A DNA stretch of 64,000 nucleotides from Bacillota bacterium (lineage in GTDB: Bacteria > Bacillota > UBA4882 > UBA8346): the NCBI GenBank assembly GCA_029974635.1, contig JARKQY010000056.1:18102-82101 (forward strand). The letters are read 5' to 3'. The notes beneath the pieces were generated by a model. The model saw nothing but the letters and a program-made list of their open reading frames with translations. It was not told where the DNA came from and ran no database searches. Position 1 is the stretch's first letter; every line of letters starts with the position of its first letter. Shown piece after piece: positions 36,699 through 45,852 of the stretch. The position numbers and the translations under genes were made by a program.

Positions 36699-37430
36699 TT
36701 ATCGTAAACACCAATACCAGAACTTGCACAAATCCGGGATGCGTTTTAATTTGGCCGGATCCTGCAACATGCGGTAACACCATTCCCAGCCGTGATTTCT
36801 CAAGAACCGGGGGGCTTCTTTTTTGGTCCCCGACAGCACATCGAAAGCGCCGCCGATGCCGATACCGACGGTCTTATTTAAACAAGGCAAAACTTTAGCC
36901 AAAAAGAATTCCTGCCGCGGAGAACCGAGTCCCGCCAACAATAAAGCCGGTTGTTTTTGAACAATCTCCTCCAGGACCAGGGTTTCATATCGCTGACCAA
37001 AAACTGTATCCCCATAACCGTCCCGGATCCCCGCCATGGTCAATTCCGGCCAATTCCTTGCAAAAGCGCGCCTCAAATGGGATACCACCATGGGAGAGCC
37101 TCCATAGATATAAACCGTATAACCATTAATGGCGCAATGGGAAAGCAAATACCGGGTCAGATCAATCCCGGTGAATTGCCTGATATTTTCATATCCTTTT
37201 CTTTGTAGCGCTTTGAGTATTCCGTAACCATCAATGGTGATTAAGTCGGCCTCCCGAATAATCCGGTTGAATTCGGGATTATGAACTGCCGCCACCAGCA
37301 TCAATGCATTCAAAGTTACAATATGACGCGCCTTTCCCGGTTCTAAAAACCAATTGTGAATTTGGTCCAAGATTTGCATTTCCGGGAGTATATCCACCGG
37401 TACACCCTGAAGATAATTCCGCGTATTCAT
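36699..37430 (-). CDS. WecG/TagA/CpsF family glycosyltransferase (GT26)
   Basis: The 243-residue GT26 enzyme shows ARHIVTLNALMLVAA, LITIDGYGILKALQRKG, VYIYGGSP and LLAGLGSPRQEFFL motifs. TagA adds N-acetylmannosamine to undecaprenyl-linked GlcNAc in wall polymer synthesis; CpsF/WecG relatives add other sugars. It overlaps csaB by 4 bp (ATGA), a coupling common in Bacillota that make pyruvylated secondary wall polymers. Confidence 0.88.
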   Translation of the reverse strand: MNTRNYLQGVPVDILPEMQILDQIHNWFLEPGKARHIVTLNALMLVAAVHNPEFNRIIREADLITIDGYGILKALQRKGYENIRQFTGIDLTRYLLSHCAINGYTVYIYGGSPMVVSHLRRAFARNWPELTMAGIRDGYGDTVFGQRYETLVLEEIVQKQPALLLAGLGSPRQEFFLAKVLPCLNKTVGIGIGGAFDVLSGTKKEAPRFLRNHGWEWCYRMLQDPAKLKRIPDLCKFWYWCLR

Positions 37431-38506
37431 AACTCCCCTCTAAGGACTTTCCCTAGGATCACCCGGTTTTCCAGGGCCTGTGATTGCCAGTGACTTAAAG
37501 GAAGCCGGGCTGGTCTTGTTTTCAAAACTGGCTGCCGCAGTTGGGTTGTAATCATATGATAAAATAACGCGGGGTTTGTCTTCTCATCCAAAGACAGATA
37601 ATTGATTCCGTGTTCCAAACAAAAAGCTGCGATCTTCAGATCCGCCGCCAGACCAACGCAGGGAATATTTTGAATAACAGCTGCTATTAACCCGTGGAGC
37701 CGACAACTGATCACCATGTCGAAACCTCCGATAGCTTGTTGTAGTATTCTCCAATTCCTTGGAACCGGTAAACTCTTAACCCCCAAGCTCCGGACAAGCT
37801 TCAGAACTAAATGGAGATCATCATCCTGAATTGCTAATATATATAATTCAATATTTCCCAGTGGCAAGGACCCTAATAACCGGTTCCATAATCCTTCGTC
37901 CCAAAATCGGTGCCTCCGAATAATGAGTCCCACTTTTTTCGTTTGATTGCCGCTGTAATGGTTCCAATACCGTTTTGCCTCATCCGTTGCCAAGGGTTTT
38001 CTGGCCAGTAACGGATCAGCGGCAAGAAAAACCTGTGGTTGCCGCAGTTCCATCTGTTCTAAGATAAGCTGGGAAATCCTATCACGGATCGTAATTAATT
38101 GGATGCGGGATAAGGACCGCTTGGCAATTAATTTACTGAGAGTGGACCGGATCGGTCCAATCCCCTGCCCGTATAAAAATACCCTGACCCGGTATATTCC
38201 AGCCAGCCAAACCAAGGCGGAATAATAAACCAAACTGCGTAAACTGCTTAAGTCCTGAAACAAATTGCCACCGCCACCGATCATCCGGTCGGCCGCCTTG
38301 ACAGCCTGGATAATACCGGGTAAATTATACTTGCCGACAGCGGCCACCTGATACTCCAGGGCCGTTTGACCGGGATCGGCGGAGATCACCGTTATCTGAC
38401 ACCGCGGATTTATCTCCCGGGTCCAAGCGATTAACTGGCCTAAATTGGTTTCATCCCCCAGATTGCCGCATCCGAAATAACCAAAGATCAAGATCCGGTT
38501 TATCAT
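37427..38506 (-). CDS. csaB: Polysaccharide pyruvyl transferase CsaB
   Basis: About 359 residues of the pyruvyl transferase family: ILIFGYFGCGNLGDETNL at the start, VFLYGQGIGPIRS near 125 and ISCRLHGLIAAVIQNIPCVG near 275. CsaB ketal-pyruvylates cell-wall polymer sugars that bind SLH domains. The frame is open 77 codons further upstream, but that part is translated dispersed repeat, and AGAGGTAAAT lies just before the ATG at 38506. In a bacterium with an outer membrane it suggests SLH-type anchoring of that membrane to the wall. Confidence 0.85.
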   Translation of the reverse strand: MINRILIFGYFGCGNLGDETNLGQLIAWTREINPRCQITVISADPGQTALEYQVAAVGKYNLPGIIQAVKAADRMIGGGGNLFQDLSSLRSLVYYSALVWLAGIYRVRVFLYGQGIGPIRSTLSKLIAKRSLSRIQLITIRDRISQLILEQMELRQPQVFLAADPLLARKPLATDEAKRYWNHYSGNQTKKVGLIIRRHRFWDEGLWNRLLGSLPLGNIELYILAIQDDDLHLVLKLVRSLGVKSLPVPRNWRILQQAIGGFDMVISCRLHGLIAAVIQNIPCVGLAADLKIAAFCLEHGINYLSLDEKTNPALFYHMITTQLRQPVLKTRPARLPLSHWQSQALENRVILGKVLRGEL

Positions 38507-38531
38507 ATTTACCTCTATAAGTGGCGTTTTG

Positions 38532-38621
38532 ACCACAGAGGACACAGTGGGCACTGAGTAAATCATTATAAACGAAAAAGCGGTTTTGAAATTCTCTGTG
38601 TTCTCCGTGAACTCTGTGGTG
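38532..38621. repeat. Inverted dispersed repeat, CACAGAG type
   Basis: Arms CCACAGAGGACACAG... (38532-38558) and ...CTCCGTGAACTCTGTGGTG (38594-38621) are imperfect inverted copies around a 35-bp spacer. Translated, one arm gives TTEFTENTENF, a phrase often seen in spurious protein ends from this intergenic repeat type. It separates csaB from the ligase-like gene and could form a hairpin in the mRNA. Confidence 0.65.
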
Positions 38622-38673
38622 AAATCAGATTTTTCGTCCTTTCGATTGCCCCGACCGAACCCGAAATGGACTA

Positions 38674-39972
38674 CTAATAACCGTTTTTCCGGGCTGCCAG
38701 GAGCAGGCCGGTTAGAAACCAAAAATATCCGCCGCAAAAACTTTGAATATACCAGGTTTCGGAAAGGCCGTAAGCCAGGAAGATAAGTATGGAAACAGTC
38801 AGCGGCGGAATTAAAGATACTTCCCCCCAGGCACGAACCCTTCCGGGCATTAATATTCGCTTAAGGACTGCTAAAAAAGCCATTAGACTGAATAGTCCGT
38901 ATTCCAGCCAGAATTGTAAATAAAATTGATGGGCATGCTGGCTGGGACTCCTTCCAATTTGAAATTCCGGATAAACCCGCTGAAAACTATCCGGTCCCGT
39001 TCCCCATAACCAGTTATCCTGTAGAGCTTGCCAAACACCCCGCCAAATCTGAATCCGATACTGGAAAGAGCTGTCGCTTAAGGTCATAAGGCTGGTGACC
39101 CTAGCTTGAAATCCCGGAACAAAAAATAAGAGGACTAATCCGAACCCGACGCATAAAAGGGCATAACGCCACTGCTTATTGAACCGGAATAGGATAAAAA
39201 TTCCGGTGATAAGCCAAGCCATTCGTGAATAGGTAAAATGTAAAGCGGCCAATACTGCTGCAAAGATTCCGGTAAAAATAATCCGTTCCCTTTTCACAGC
39301 GTATTTGGTTAAGAAATAGTGGCAAAAAACGAGAATACTCAGTAAATACAAGGCAAAAATATTTGGATTTCCAAATACCGAATATATCCGGACCGGGATA
39401 ATATCCGCCTGTCCAGCTCCCAACCAGCCTTTCGGAGTATGCATTCCAGAGAACAACTGCCAAAAACCGATAATCAGCCAAATTACACTGGAAAAAGTGA
39501 GATATTTCAAGATCCGCTCAATGATTTTCCCGGTAAATACCCTGCCTGTCAACCAAGCCAATGTAAACCAGGAACCGAACCGGAGTAAAACTGCCTGTTC
39601 AGCGCCGAATGTCCGGCTAAGCAAGGCGCTTGCGGCCAAAGTCACCCACAAAAAAATAAAACCCGCCGGATGCGGTTCTTTGGCATCCAACTCATGTTGT
39701 GCCGGATTCACCAACCATAATAATAAAACCAACGGGATCAGTATCCCCCACGATCCCCCAGCCGTTCCTGCGCTTAATACCGGCATAAAGATGATTACCG
39801 TAATCAGCAGTCCTTCTATGATAAAATGCCATGGAATCGTAAAATGGAGTTTACCGGGAAGCTTGGCCCATAATTCGTTGGACCACTGCACACCAGATTC
39901 GAATAACCGTCTCGTATAACTATGACGCCATAGAGAATGCCACTGAACTGATAAACGATGATTGTCATTCAT
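38674..39972 (-). CDS. O-antigen ligase/polymerase-like membrane protein
   Basis: The 432-residue protein has about 10-12 membrane helices and a large outer loop (about 300-360) with GTGPDSFQRVYPEFQIG and QHAHQFYLQFWLEYG, the Wzy_C/WaaL signature including the conserved His. It would polymerise or ligate the glycan made with TagA and CsaB. The stop of DUF4330 and this start overlap by 4 bp. It has no other close ligase in the window apart from the Wzy of the main EPS locus. Confidence 0.82.
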   Translation of the reverse strand: MNDNHRLSVQWHSLWRHSYTRRLFESGVQWSNELWAKLPGKLHFTIPWHFIIEGLLITVIIFMPVLSAGTAGGSWGILIPLVLLLWLVNPAQHELDAKEPHPAGFIFLWVTLAASALLSRTFGAEQAVLLRFGSWFTLAWLTGRVFTGKIIERILKYLTFSSVIWLIIGFWQLFSGMHTPKGWLGAGQADIIPVRIYSVFGNPNIFALYLLSILVFCHYFLTKYAVKRERIIFTGIFAAVLAALHFTYSRMAWLITGIFILFRFNKQWRYALLCVGFGLVLLFFVPGFQARVTSLMTLSDSSFQYRIQIWRGVWQALQDNWLWGTGPDSFQRVYPEFQIGRSPSQHAHQFYLQFWLEYGLFSLMAFLAVLKRILMPGRVRAWGEVSLIPPLTVSILIFLAYGLSETWYIQSFCGGYFWFLTGLLLAARKNGY

Positions 39973-40469
39973 AGTTTATTTACCTTTATATATGTAATCT
40001 CTCCTCTGATCGCCGTATACCTGGTATGAGCCCGGAAGCGTGCCCCGACCCTGACCGCGATCTTCCCCAAATAGACGCCGGATCGGGCCGGACCTTTCTC
40101 AATCCTGCCGTTGCTTCTGGTTATATCCAACCGGATGTCCAGATTTCGCGGCGATCTGAACAATACCATCCGCCCGTTATGGCTTAACATGATCTCAGCC
40201 GGTTCGGTATGCATGGAGCGAATCTTTCCCAAATAAGCATCAAAACGATCCTCAAATAAATCCTGGCCAACCGTCAGACTGTCCGCTACATATGGCGGCA
40301 CATTACGGACCAGCATGCCGATGTTCACCGGACAGTCCTTTATTTGCGGGGAGACCGGCTTATAATCATGGATAACTTTGACCCCAATCAGGGCGATCAC
40401 CAGGATGACGGCCAGATCGAAAAGATTGAGCCATCCGAAGATTTTTTCTTGCGTAGCGAATTTTTTCAT
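39969..40469 (-). CDS. DUF4330 domain-containing protein
   Basis: The 166-residue protein has one N-terminal membrane helix (WLNLFDLAVILVIALIGVKVIHDY, about 13-36, in two parts) and a beta-rich outer domain. This is the DUF4330 pattern, a family found beside csaB and tagA in Bacillota. Its role is unknown, probably in wall-polymer assembly. It is the first gene of the minus operon DUF4330, ligase-like, csaB, tagA. Confidence 0.75.
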   Translation of the reverse strand: MKKFATQEKIFGWLNLFDLAVILVIALIGVKVIHDYKPVSPQIKDCPVNIGMLVRNVPPYVADSLTVGQDLFEDRFDAYLGKIRSMHTEPAEIMLSHNGRMVLFRSPRNLDIRLDITRSNGRIEKGPARSGVYLGKIAVRVGARFRAHTRYTAIRGEITYIKVNKL

Positions 40470-40576
40470 CTGATCCGATGTTTTTTATTCTATAACCTTA
40501 GTCTAAACAGATTCCCAGGGAATAAACCGTAAAGATTCAACTGAATCCAGGGCAAGTAACTTCCGAAATTGCCTAA

Positions 40577-40601
40577 GTAATTCGTGATAGCGACGAATTA
40601 C
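40577..40601. promoter_or_regulatory. Inverted repeat in a 590-bp intergenic region
   Basis: GTAATTCGT and ACGAATTAC (9-bp perfect arms, 7-bp spacer) lie 108 bp upstream of the DUF4330 gene and 457 bp upstream of the MFS gene. It may be an operator or a hairpin. The rest of 40470-41057 holds no gene. Confidence 0.4.
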
Positions 40602-40884
40602 TAGTGATCCCCAACTGCCGTATTCTGTCAAAGAGCCGATCCGGCCAATTTTTCGGCATTATAGTAGAAAAATTGCATTATACTGTGGGATCACGGCTTA
40701 AGGATCGGAGAATCGCAGCCGTCCAAAAGAAATAAATGGAAATCATGGAATAATTGTTGTATAATAATTTGAAAGGACTCTGATCAAATTAGGCTCTTAA
40801 TTCTAAACTCCTCATACATTATAGAAAGAAAAACGAATTAAAAGCCGCTTAAGCTGACCAAAGGTCATTTCAAAGGGGATTAAC

Positions 40885-40974
40885 CGGATTTACAGGATTA
40901 ACGATTAGCAAAAACGGGTGTAATCTTAATTTTTTAAGCGAAGTTCAATTATTACAATCCTGCAAATCCTATCC
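40885..40974. repeat. Inverted dispersed repeat, GGATTTACAGGATT type
   Basis: CGGATTTACAGGATT (40885-40899) is repeated inverted as AATCCTGCAAATCC (40956-40969), with one mismatch. This type of intergenic repeat (ACAGGATTTACAGGATT) recurs in many bacterial genomes. A related half-copy (ATCCTGCCAATCC) lies around 51505-51520 before gatA's 3' end. Confidence 0.5.
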
Positions 40975-41057
40975 AAATAGATTTTTGATTTGGTTCCGGC
41001 CCGTCCGGGATAGGCGCTTTTTTAATGGACATTTATTCTAAATAGGTGATCCGGCGA

Positions 41058-42257
41058 ATGAACCGACAAAAGCATCTGTATATCCTCGGTATTCCCAATT
41101 TTGGGATTGGGCTTCTCTGGGCGATGAACCTAACGCTCATCCCGATGCTGGTTAATTCTTTCGAAGTAACCAATCAACAGGCCGGCTTATTGATCTCCAT
41201 GGGCGCATTTACCGGAATTTTTGTGCCTTATCTGGTGGGGATTATGAGTGATCGCAGCCGTTTCAAAATGGGTAAACGGAAACCTTTCATGCTGATTGGG
41301 AGCGTTGTTGCTACAATTTCCTTGATGATCATGCCCTTTGCCTCCGGGTATTGGATGCTGTTCTTAATTTCATTCTTGTTTTATTTCAGCTTAAACTTCT
41401 ATCAGAGCCCTTATTATTCCTTAATACCCGAAGTAGCCGGGGAGCACCACCTGGGTTTAGCCAATGGTTTTGCCAATGTAGTGAGCGTCCTGGGAGGGGC
41501 TTTTATTTTCCTGGCCGGAATTGGTCTTTGGAATTATCAAGGCGTCTTGAATTTCCATCACAGCCTGCCGTTTTTTATAGCCGCTTTTATTGGATTAATA
41601 ACAACCGTCGTGACCGTTGTTTTGATTAAGGAAAAATCCGGGACTGCAGCCAAACTGGATAAGTTCAGTTTTGATTTTCTCAGGTTTCCGGCAGTGATGA
41701 AATTCTTCATGGTCATCTTCTTTTTCTATCTGGCTCACGGCTGTCTGACCCCGTTTTTTGTTAAGTATTGCGTATCATATCTAAAGTTCGACGGAGAAAC
41801 TGCCAGTATTGCACTACTGTTACTGACCATTGTCGGGGCCTTATTTGCCTACCCTATAGGGGTCTTATCGGACAAAACCTCCCGGAAAAAAGTGATGCTC
41901 CTGGGATGCCTGCTCTATATGGCGGCGTTATCTAGCGGATATTTTGTGAAAGACATTGCCGGCCTTTACGTGATCATGTCGGTCATCGGAATCGGTTTTG
42001 TCACTATTCAGGTGGTTTCATACGCCGCATTGGCCGAATTGGCTCCTGCGAAACGCCTGGGAGAATTTATGGGCATCTTTAATTTTTTCATCTCAATCTC
42101 CCAATTTATCGCCAATAATTTAATGGGATTTATGCTGGACCGGATTGGCTGGACGGTATATTTCCCGCTCGCCGCCGCTCTTATGCTGATGGCTGCTTTC
42201 ATTCTTGCTCTAAGCAAACTAGAAAAACATCCAGCCGTTCATCAAACGACGAATTGA
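41058..42257 (+). CDS. MFS sugar transporter (SLC45/GPH-like)
   Basis: The 399-residue permease has 12 hydrophobic helices. The loop motif GIMSDRSRFKMGKRKPFML (about 68-87) matches the SLC45/GPH sugar transporter signature (D-R-x-x-x-x-G-R-R-R-P). It probably imports alpha-galactosides or galactose-containing oligosaccharides for the GH36 enzyme 20 bp downstream. ATG at 41058 chosen; AGGTGAT lies before it. Confidence 0.85.
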   Translation: MNRQKHLYILGIPNFGIGLLWAMNLTLIPMLVNSFEVTNQQAGLLISMGAFTGIFVPYLVGIMSDRSRFKMGKRKPFMLIGSVVATISLMIMPFASGYWMLFLISFLFYFSLNFYQSPYYSLIPEVAGEHHLGLANGFANVVSVLGGAFIFLAGIGLWNYQGVLNFHHSLPFFIAAFIGLITTVVTVVLIKEKSGTAAKLDKFSFDFLRFPAVMKFFMVIFFFYLAHGCLTPFFVKYCVSYLKFDGETASIALLLLTIVGALFAYPIGVLSDKTSRKKVMLLGCLLYMAALSSGYFVKDIAGLYVIMSVIGIGFVTIQVVSYAALAELAPAKRLGEFMGIFNFFISISQFIANNLMGFMLDRIGWTVYFPLAAALMLMAAFILALSKLEKHPAVHQTTN

Positions 42258-42276
42258 TAATTCTGAGGTGTTTTCC

Positions 42277-44076
42277 ATGTTTAATACGCTGAAAATCTGG
42301 CTTTCTTATATAAATGTAAAAAACGGGAAACCCGATACCGTTGTTTTTAAAGAACGTTTCACCAACAGCCACTTAACTGCTGAGGTTCACCTGGAGCATC
42401 AGGAGTATCAGCGGTTGAAGCTGTCCCTGGTTCCCGCCTCCGGACTTGAAATAAACCGTTTGGAAGTGGTCATTGATTTTCCCTTTGCCAAAAACCACCG
42501 GATTTTCGTAAATGGTTATCAATCCTGGACCGATAGCCGGGAATTTATGCCCCATGAAAAATTAAAAGGCATCAGTATCCTGGCCAAACCAATCATGGAA
42601 CAATACCAGCTCAAAAAGTATGGTGATTACATCTTCCGGAAATACCCCAAACGGCAAGGAATTTTTCACGGCTATACCTATTCGTATATCCGCGATGGCG
42701 CCAAGTTCTGGTTGCTTGGTTCCCTTACCGAGCGAAGCGGCTTTACAATGATTACGGAAGATATAAAGCGGCAAAAAATCTTCATTACCAAGGAATGCTC
42801 CGGTTTACAAATCAATCAGTGTTATGATGCCTTGGATCTGGTATGGATTGAAGGCACCGTCGATGACGTATTTGACACCTATTTCCGGCTGATGAACCTG
42901 CCGGGAACAAAGCCGCCTCCAGCCACTGGTTGGACCAGCTGGTACAATTATTATCAAAATATTGATGAGCCGATAATTCAAGAGAATCTTGAAAACTTTG
43001 ATAAGCCAAGCACCAAAATCGATTTTTTTCAAATTGACGACGGTTGGCAAGCGGCGGTTGGGGATTGGTTTTCCATTGATAAAAGCAAGTTTCCAAGGGG
43101 TATGGCTTCCATCGCCGCGGCCATTAAAGCCAAAGGCTATAAAGCAGGCCTATGGCTGGCTCCGTTTGTCTGTGAGACCTGTTCGGATCTCTTCCGGGAA
43201 AAACAGGATTGGGTATTGAAAGATGCTGCGGGGAAACCGGTTCTGGCCGGCTTTAACTGGAGCCGGTTTTACGCCCTTGATTTGTACCATCCGGAAGTGC
43301 AGACTTATTTAACAAAGGTATTTCAAATGGTCCTGGATGACTGGGGTTATGACCTGGTAAAACTGGACTTTTTGTATGCCGTTTGCTTGCTGCCCCGCAA
43401 AAACCGGACCCGCGGACAAATCATGACCGAGGCTATGGAATTTTTACGGAAATGCGCCGGGGACAAACTGATTTTGGGCTGCGGCGTTCCATTAGGCCCG
43501 GCCTTCGGAAACGTGGATTATTGCCGGATCGGCCCTGATGTAACCCTGGATTGGGATGATCACTTTCTGGTGCGAGTGCTGGCTAACCGGGAACGCGATT
43601 CCACCATGATCGCCATCCGGAATGCCATAAGCAGGCGGCATCTGAATCAGAGGGCCTTCGTCAACGACCCCGATGTTTTTCTTTTGCGGAACGATAATAT
43701 CAAGCTTACCCCAGCCCAGCGGAAGACCATGGCCCTGGTGGATCACCTCTTCGGCGGCTTACTTTTCACATCGGACAACATCGGAAAGTATGATAATGAA
43801 CAGAATGCCTGGCTGGAAAGGATTTTCCGGCTGCAACCCATTGCCTTCCAACTGGTTGAATCTCATCCCAGCGGCCTGGTGGAGGTGATTTACAGTGATG
43901 AGGAAGCCAAACGGCTAGTTATCATTAATTTAAGCCGCCACAAGCAGGTTCTGCGGCACCAATACGGTCCTATTACCGAACTCTCCTTTGCGGTGGAGAA
44001 AATCACCGGGGAACTGGCGGGTAAGATTATCGTTGAACCTTTTGAAAGCCGGATTTTCAATATTATAAGCAGTTAG
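42277..44076 (+). CDS. GH36 alpha-galactosidase-like enzyme
   Basis: About 599 residues, no signal peptide. An N-terminal beta-sandwich precedes a (beta/alpha)8 barrel with TGWTSWYNYY (about 213-222), FFQIDDGWQ and the nucleophile motif LVKLDFLYA, Asp at residue 364. The acid/base region is CRIGPDVTLDWDD (about 407-419). GH36 enzymes release alpha-galactose, for example from melibiose or raffinose; some GH36 members act on other alpha-galactosides or GalNAc. With the MFS transporter upstream it forms a two-gene catabolic operon. GAGGTG precedes ATG at 42277. Confidence 0.85.
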   Translation: MFNTLKIWLSYINVKNGKPDTVVFKERFTNSHLTAEVHLEHQEYQRLKLSLVPASGLEINRLEVVIDFPFAKNHRIFVNGYQSWTDSREFMPHEKLKGISILAKPIMEQYQLKKYGDYIFRKYPKRQGIFHGYTYSYIRDGAKFWLLGSLTERSGFTMITEDIKRQKIFITKECSGLQINQCYDALDLVWIEGTVDDVFDTYFRLMNLPGTKPPPATGWTSWYNYYQNIDEPIIQENLENFDKPSTKIDFFQIDDGWQAAVGDWFSIDKSKFPRGMASIAAAIKAKGYKAGLWLAPFVCETCSDLFREKQDWVLKDAAGKPVLAGFNWSRFYALDLYHPEVQTYLTKVFQMVLDDWGYDLVKLDFLYAVCLLPRKNRTRGQIMTEAMEFLRKCAGDKLILGCGVPLGPAFGNVDYCRIGPDVTLDWDDHFLVRVLANRERDSTMIAIRNAISRRHLNQRAFVNDPDVFLLRNDNIKLTPAQRKTMALVDHLFGGLLFTSDNIGKYDNEQNAWLERIFRLQPIAFQLVESHPSGLVEVIYSDEEAKRLVIINLSRHKQVLRHQYGPITELSFAVEKITGELAGKIIVEPFESRIFNIISS

Positions 44077-44268
44077 ACGGCTATCTAGAAGTCTGTGCGG
44101 GTAATATATTTTCGGGACTAGTAAACCTATTTATCTGAATTACCGAAAAAAAAATAAAAAAAACCGTAAAGATTACCGAAATATCTGCCGAATAATTACA
44201 TGGTAAGAGTAAAAATTATAACCATTAGGATTTTTCTTCATCGTCAAATAAAAAAGGAGGCATTTTTC

Positions 44269-44547
44269 ATGACCAAGGCAGATTTGATCGAAAAAGTAGC
44301 GAAGGACACTAAGCTCACCAAAAAAGATTCCGACCAAGCCATTGACGCCGTTATCAAAGCCATCAGCGGCGCGCTTGCCAAAGGCGACAAGGTTACTTTA
44401 GTCGGTTTCGGAAGCTTCGAAGTGAGGAAACGGGCCGCCCGGAAAGGCCGCAATCCCCAAACCGGCAAAGAAATCAGCATTGCCGCCCGGAAAGTTCCGG
44501 TATTTAGAGCCGGAAAAGCTTTAAAAGATGCAGTAGGAAAGAAGTAA
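44269..44547 (+). CDS. DNA-binding protein HU
   Basis: The 92-residue protein starts [20 protein letters not shown] and contains the HU/IHF signature [21 protein letters not shown] (split here by its flanks). HU bends and compacts DNA as a homodimer. It is very rich in Lys/Ala/Gly codons typical of highly expressed genes. ATG at 44269 is preceded by AAAAAAGGAGG. It ends with a strong terminator. Confidence 0.95.
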   Translation: MTKADLIEKVAKDTKLTKKDSDQAIDAVIKAISGALAKGDKVTLVGFGSFEVRKRAARKGRNPQTGKEISIAARKVPVFRAGKALKDAVGKK

Positions 44548-44558
44548 AAAAGACAAAG

Positions 44559-44584
44559 CCCGTCCTTATTCAAGGACGGGTTTT
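44559..44584 (+). terminator. Terminator of the HU gene
   Basis: CCCGTCCTT (44559-44567), loop ATTC, AAGGACGGG (44572-44580), then TTTT. A strong rho-independent terminator 11 bp after the HU stop codon. Its right half reaches to 4 bp from the truncated ChbG frame. Confidence 0.9.
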
Positions 44585-44587
44585 AAA

Positions 44588-44953
44588 TTACGTATACTTG
44601 TTTCGCCTCTCAATCCGCATCAACATTTCATCAAGTTGCGGCTGGTGGCCCCATAATTCAGCTGTGCTTGAAAAAAAGTGACCATCCGTATCGACTAAAC
44701 TTGGAACATCTTGCACCGCCAGAACAGGTCCGTATTTTATATTATCCCATTCGGCGGTTAATGTAAGATGTACGCCGCAAGATATTTCCGTTATTTTCGA
44801 AAATATCGCAACAGCCTCATCAAACCCAGAAGCTGGCGCCATCAAGGTAATGTTTTTGATAATGCCGAATTCAATACATTCCAAAGTTGCTTGATTCACT
44901 TCTTTTGAAAGGCCAACATCATGTGCTTGCGTAATGAGTTGAATCAAAATCAT
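44588..44953 (-). pseudogene. ChbG/YdjC-like deacetylase, truncated
   Basis: LIQLITQAHDVGLSKEVN and CGVHLTLTAEWD match the N-terminal part of YdjC/ChbG carbohydrate deacetylases, including VPSLVDTDGHFF. About 120 residues remain out of the usual 250-300, cut by the HU terminator. The normal metal-site pair ADD reads AHD here, so the second Asp position is changed. The longest frame reaches 45076 but that part looks like non-coding extension. It is a dead gene fragment. Confidence 0.65.
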
Positions 44954-45220
44954 TTCCTCCCGAAAAGAACTCCGGAGACCATCGCGTTGTATATACACGC
45001 CAACTCGGCGGGCGTAAGTTTTCTTCTTAATCCGTGGTGTTATATGAATTCTATATACAAATTCTCGGAAATTCAAAAATGGATTTCAACGCTCCGGCTG
45101 AATAAACCTTATCGGTTGAAACCAATATAAAATCTCTTCCTGGATTGTTTTGGGGTATTTTAGCTAATCTCATTGATTTCGATGCAATTATTTAGTCCGC
45201 ATAATTATGCGTTTCAAATC

Positions 45221-45802
45221 CTATTCGATAATATACACATCATTACCAGTAACAATTATCGCTTGATCATCGGTTAAACTAATTTCCGGGCATTCTCTTG
45301 CAACGATATATCCGCACTTAGAACCATCTTGAACGTGAACATTAAGTCTGCAATTGATGTATCCCAAATTATCGGGTAAATTGTTAGCCATTATAATACT
45401 TCCCGCACTTACTCCTACGTATACACCGCCATTATCCAAAAATCCTTTTAATGGATTATAAAATTCAGTTTCATTAATCCTGTTCAATAAATACTGGGGA
45501 CTTCCCCCACAGACATATATTGCATGGAAACTACATATTTCTTCACAGCTAATTATCCGATCCAAATCATATGTAACAATATTCTCTTCGAAAAGGCCGG
45601 CGTTTAAAAGGTCATTCTTGCATAAGGGAACTATTGCTTTTTGTTCTTCGGTTATTGCAGCTGTAGGAATAAAAATGGCCCTGATTTTCTCTTTCGGCGC
45701 ATTCACCAATTCTAAAAATTTCGCTTCAATCTTCGGATTCTTAAATCCGGCAGATGTTAAAATCAATTCTAAAACATTTTTGATCGCCGCTTCTTTATCC
45801 AC
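45221..45802 (-). CDS. Peptidase S51 (dipeptidase E-like)
   Basis: The 193-residue class I glutamine-amidotransferase-like fold protein has KIRAIFIPTAA, AIYVCGGSPQYLLNRI and the nucleophile elbow YVGVSAGSIIMANNL, where Ser of SAGS is the S51 catalytic Ser. The late VHVQDGSKCG and LTDDQAIIVTGNDVYIIE fit small Bacillota S51 proteins. It likely hydrolyses Asp-containing dipeptides or related bonds; the substrate is unknown. No operon partner is obvious. Confidence 0.8.
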   Translation of the reverse strand: MDKEAAIKNVLELILTSAGFKNPKIEAKFLELVNAPKEKIRAIFIPTAAITEEQKAIVPLCKNDLLNAGLFEENIVTYDLDRIISCEEICSFHAIYVCGGSPQYLLNRINETEFYNPLKGFLDNGGVYVGVSAGSIIMANNLPDNLGYINCRLNVHVQDGSKCGYIVARECPEISLTDDQAIIVTGNDVYIIE

Positions 45803-45852
45803 TATTTCTCCCTCAAGGTTATTATATAGAGATTTTTTCCCTAGGACCGGTT

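Noticed and set aside
38507..38737. N-terminal 77-residue extension of CsaB
   Set aside because: It is translated dispersed repeat (TTEFTENTENF) and the ATG at 38506 has its own AGAGG site.
44954..45076. N-terminal extension of the ChbG fragment
   Set aside because: No motif match; the domain begins at MILIQLITQAHD.
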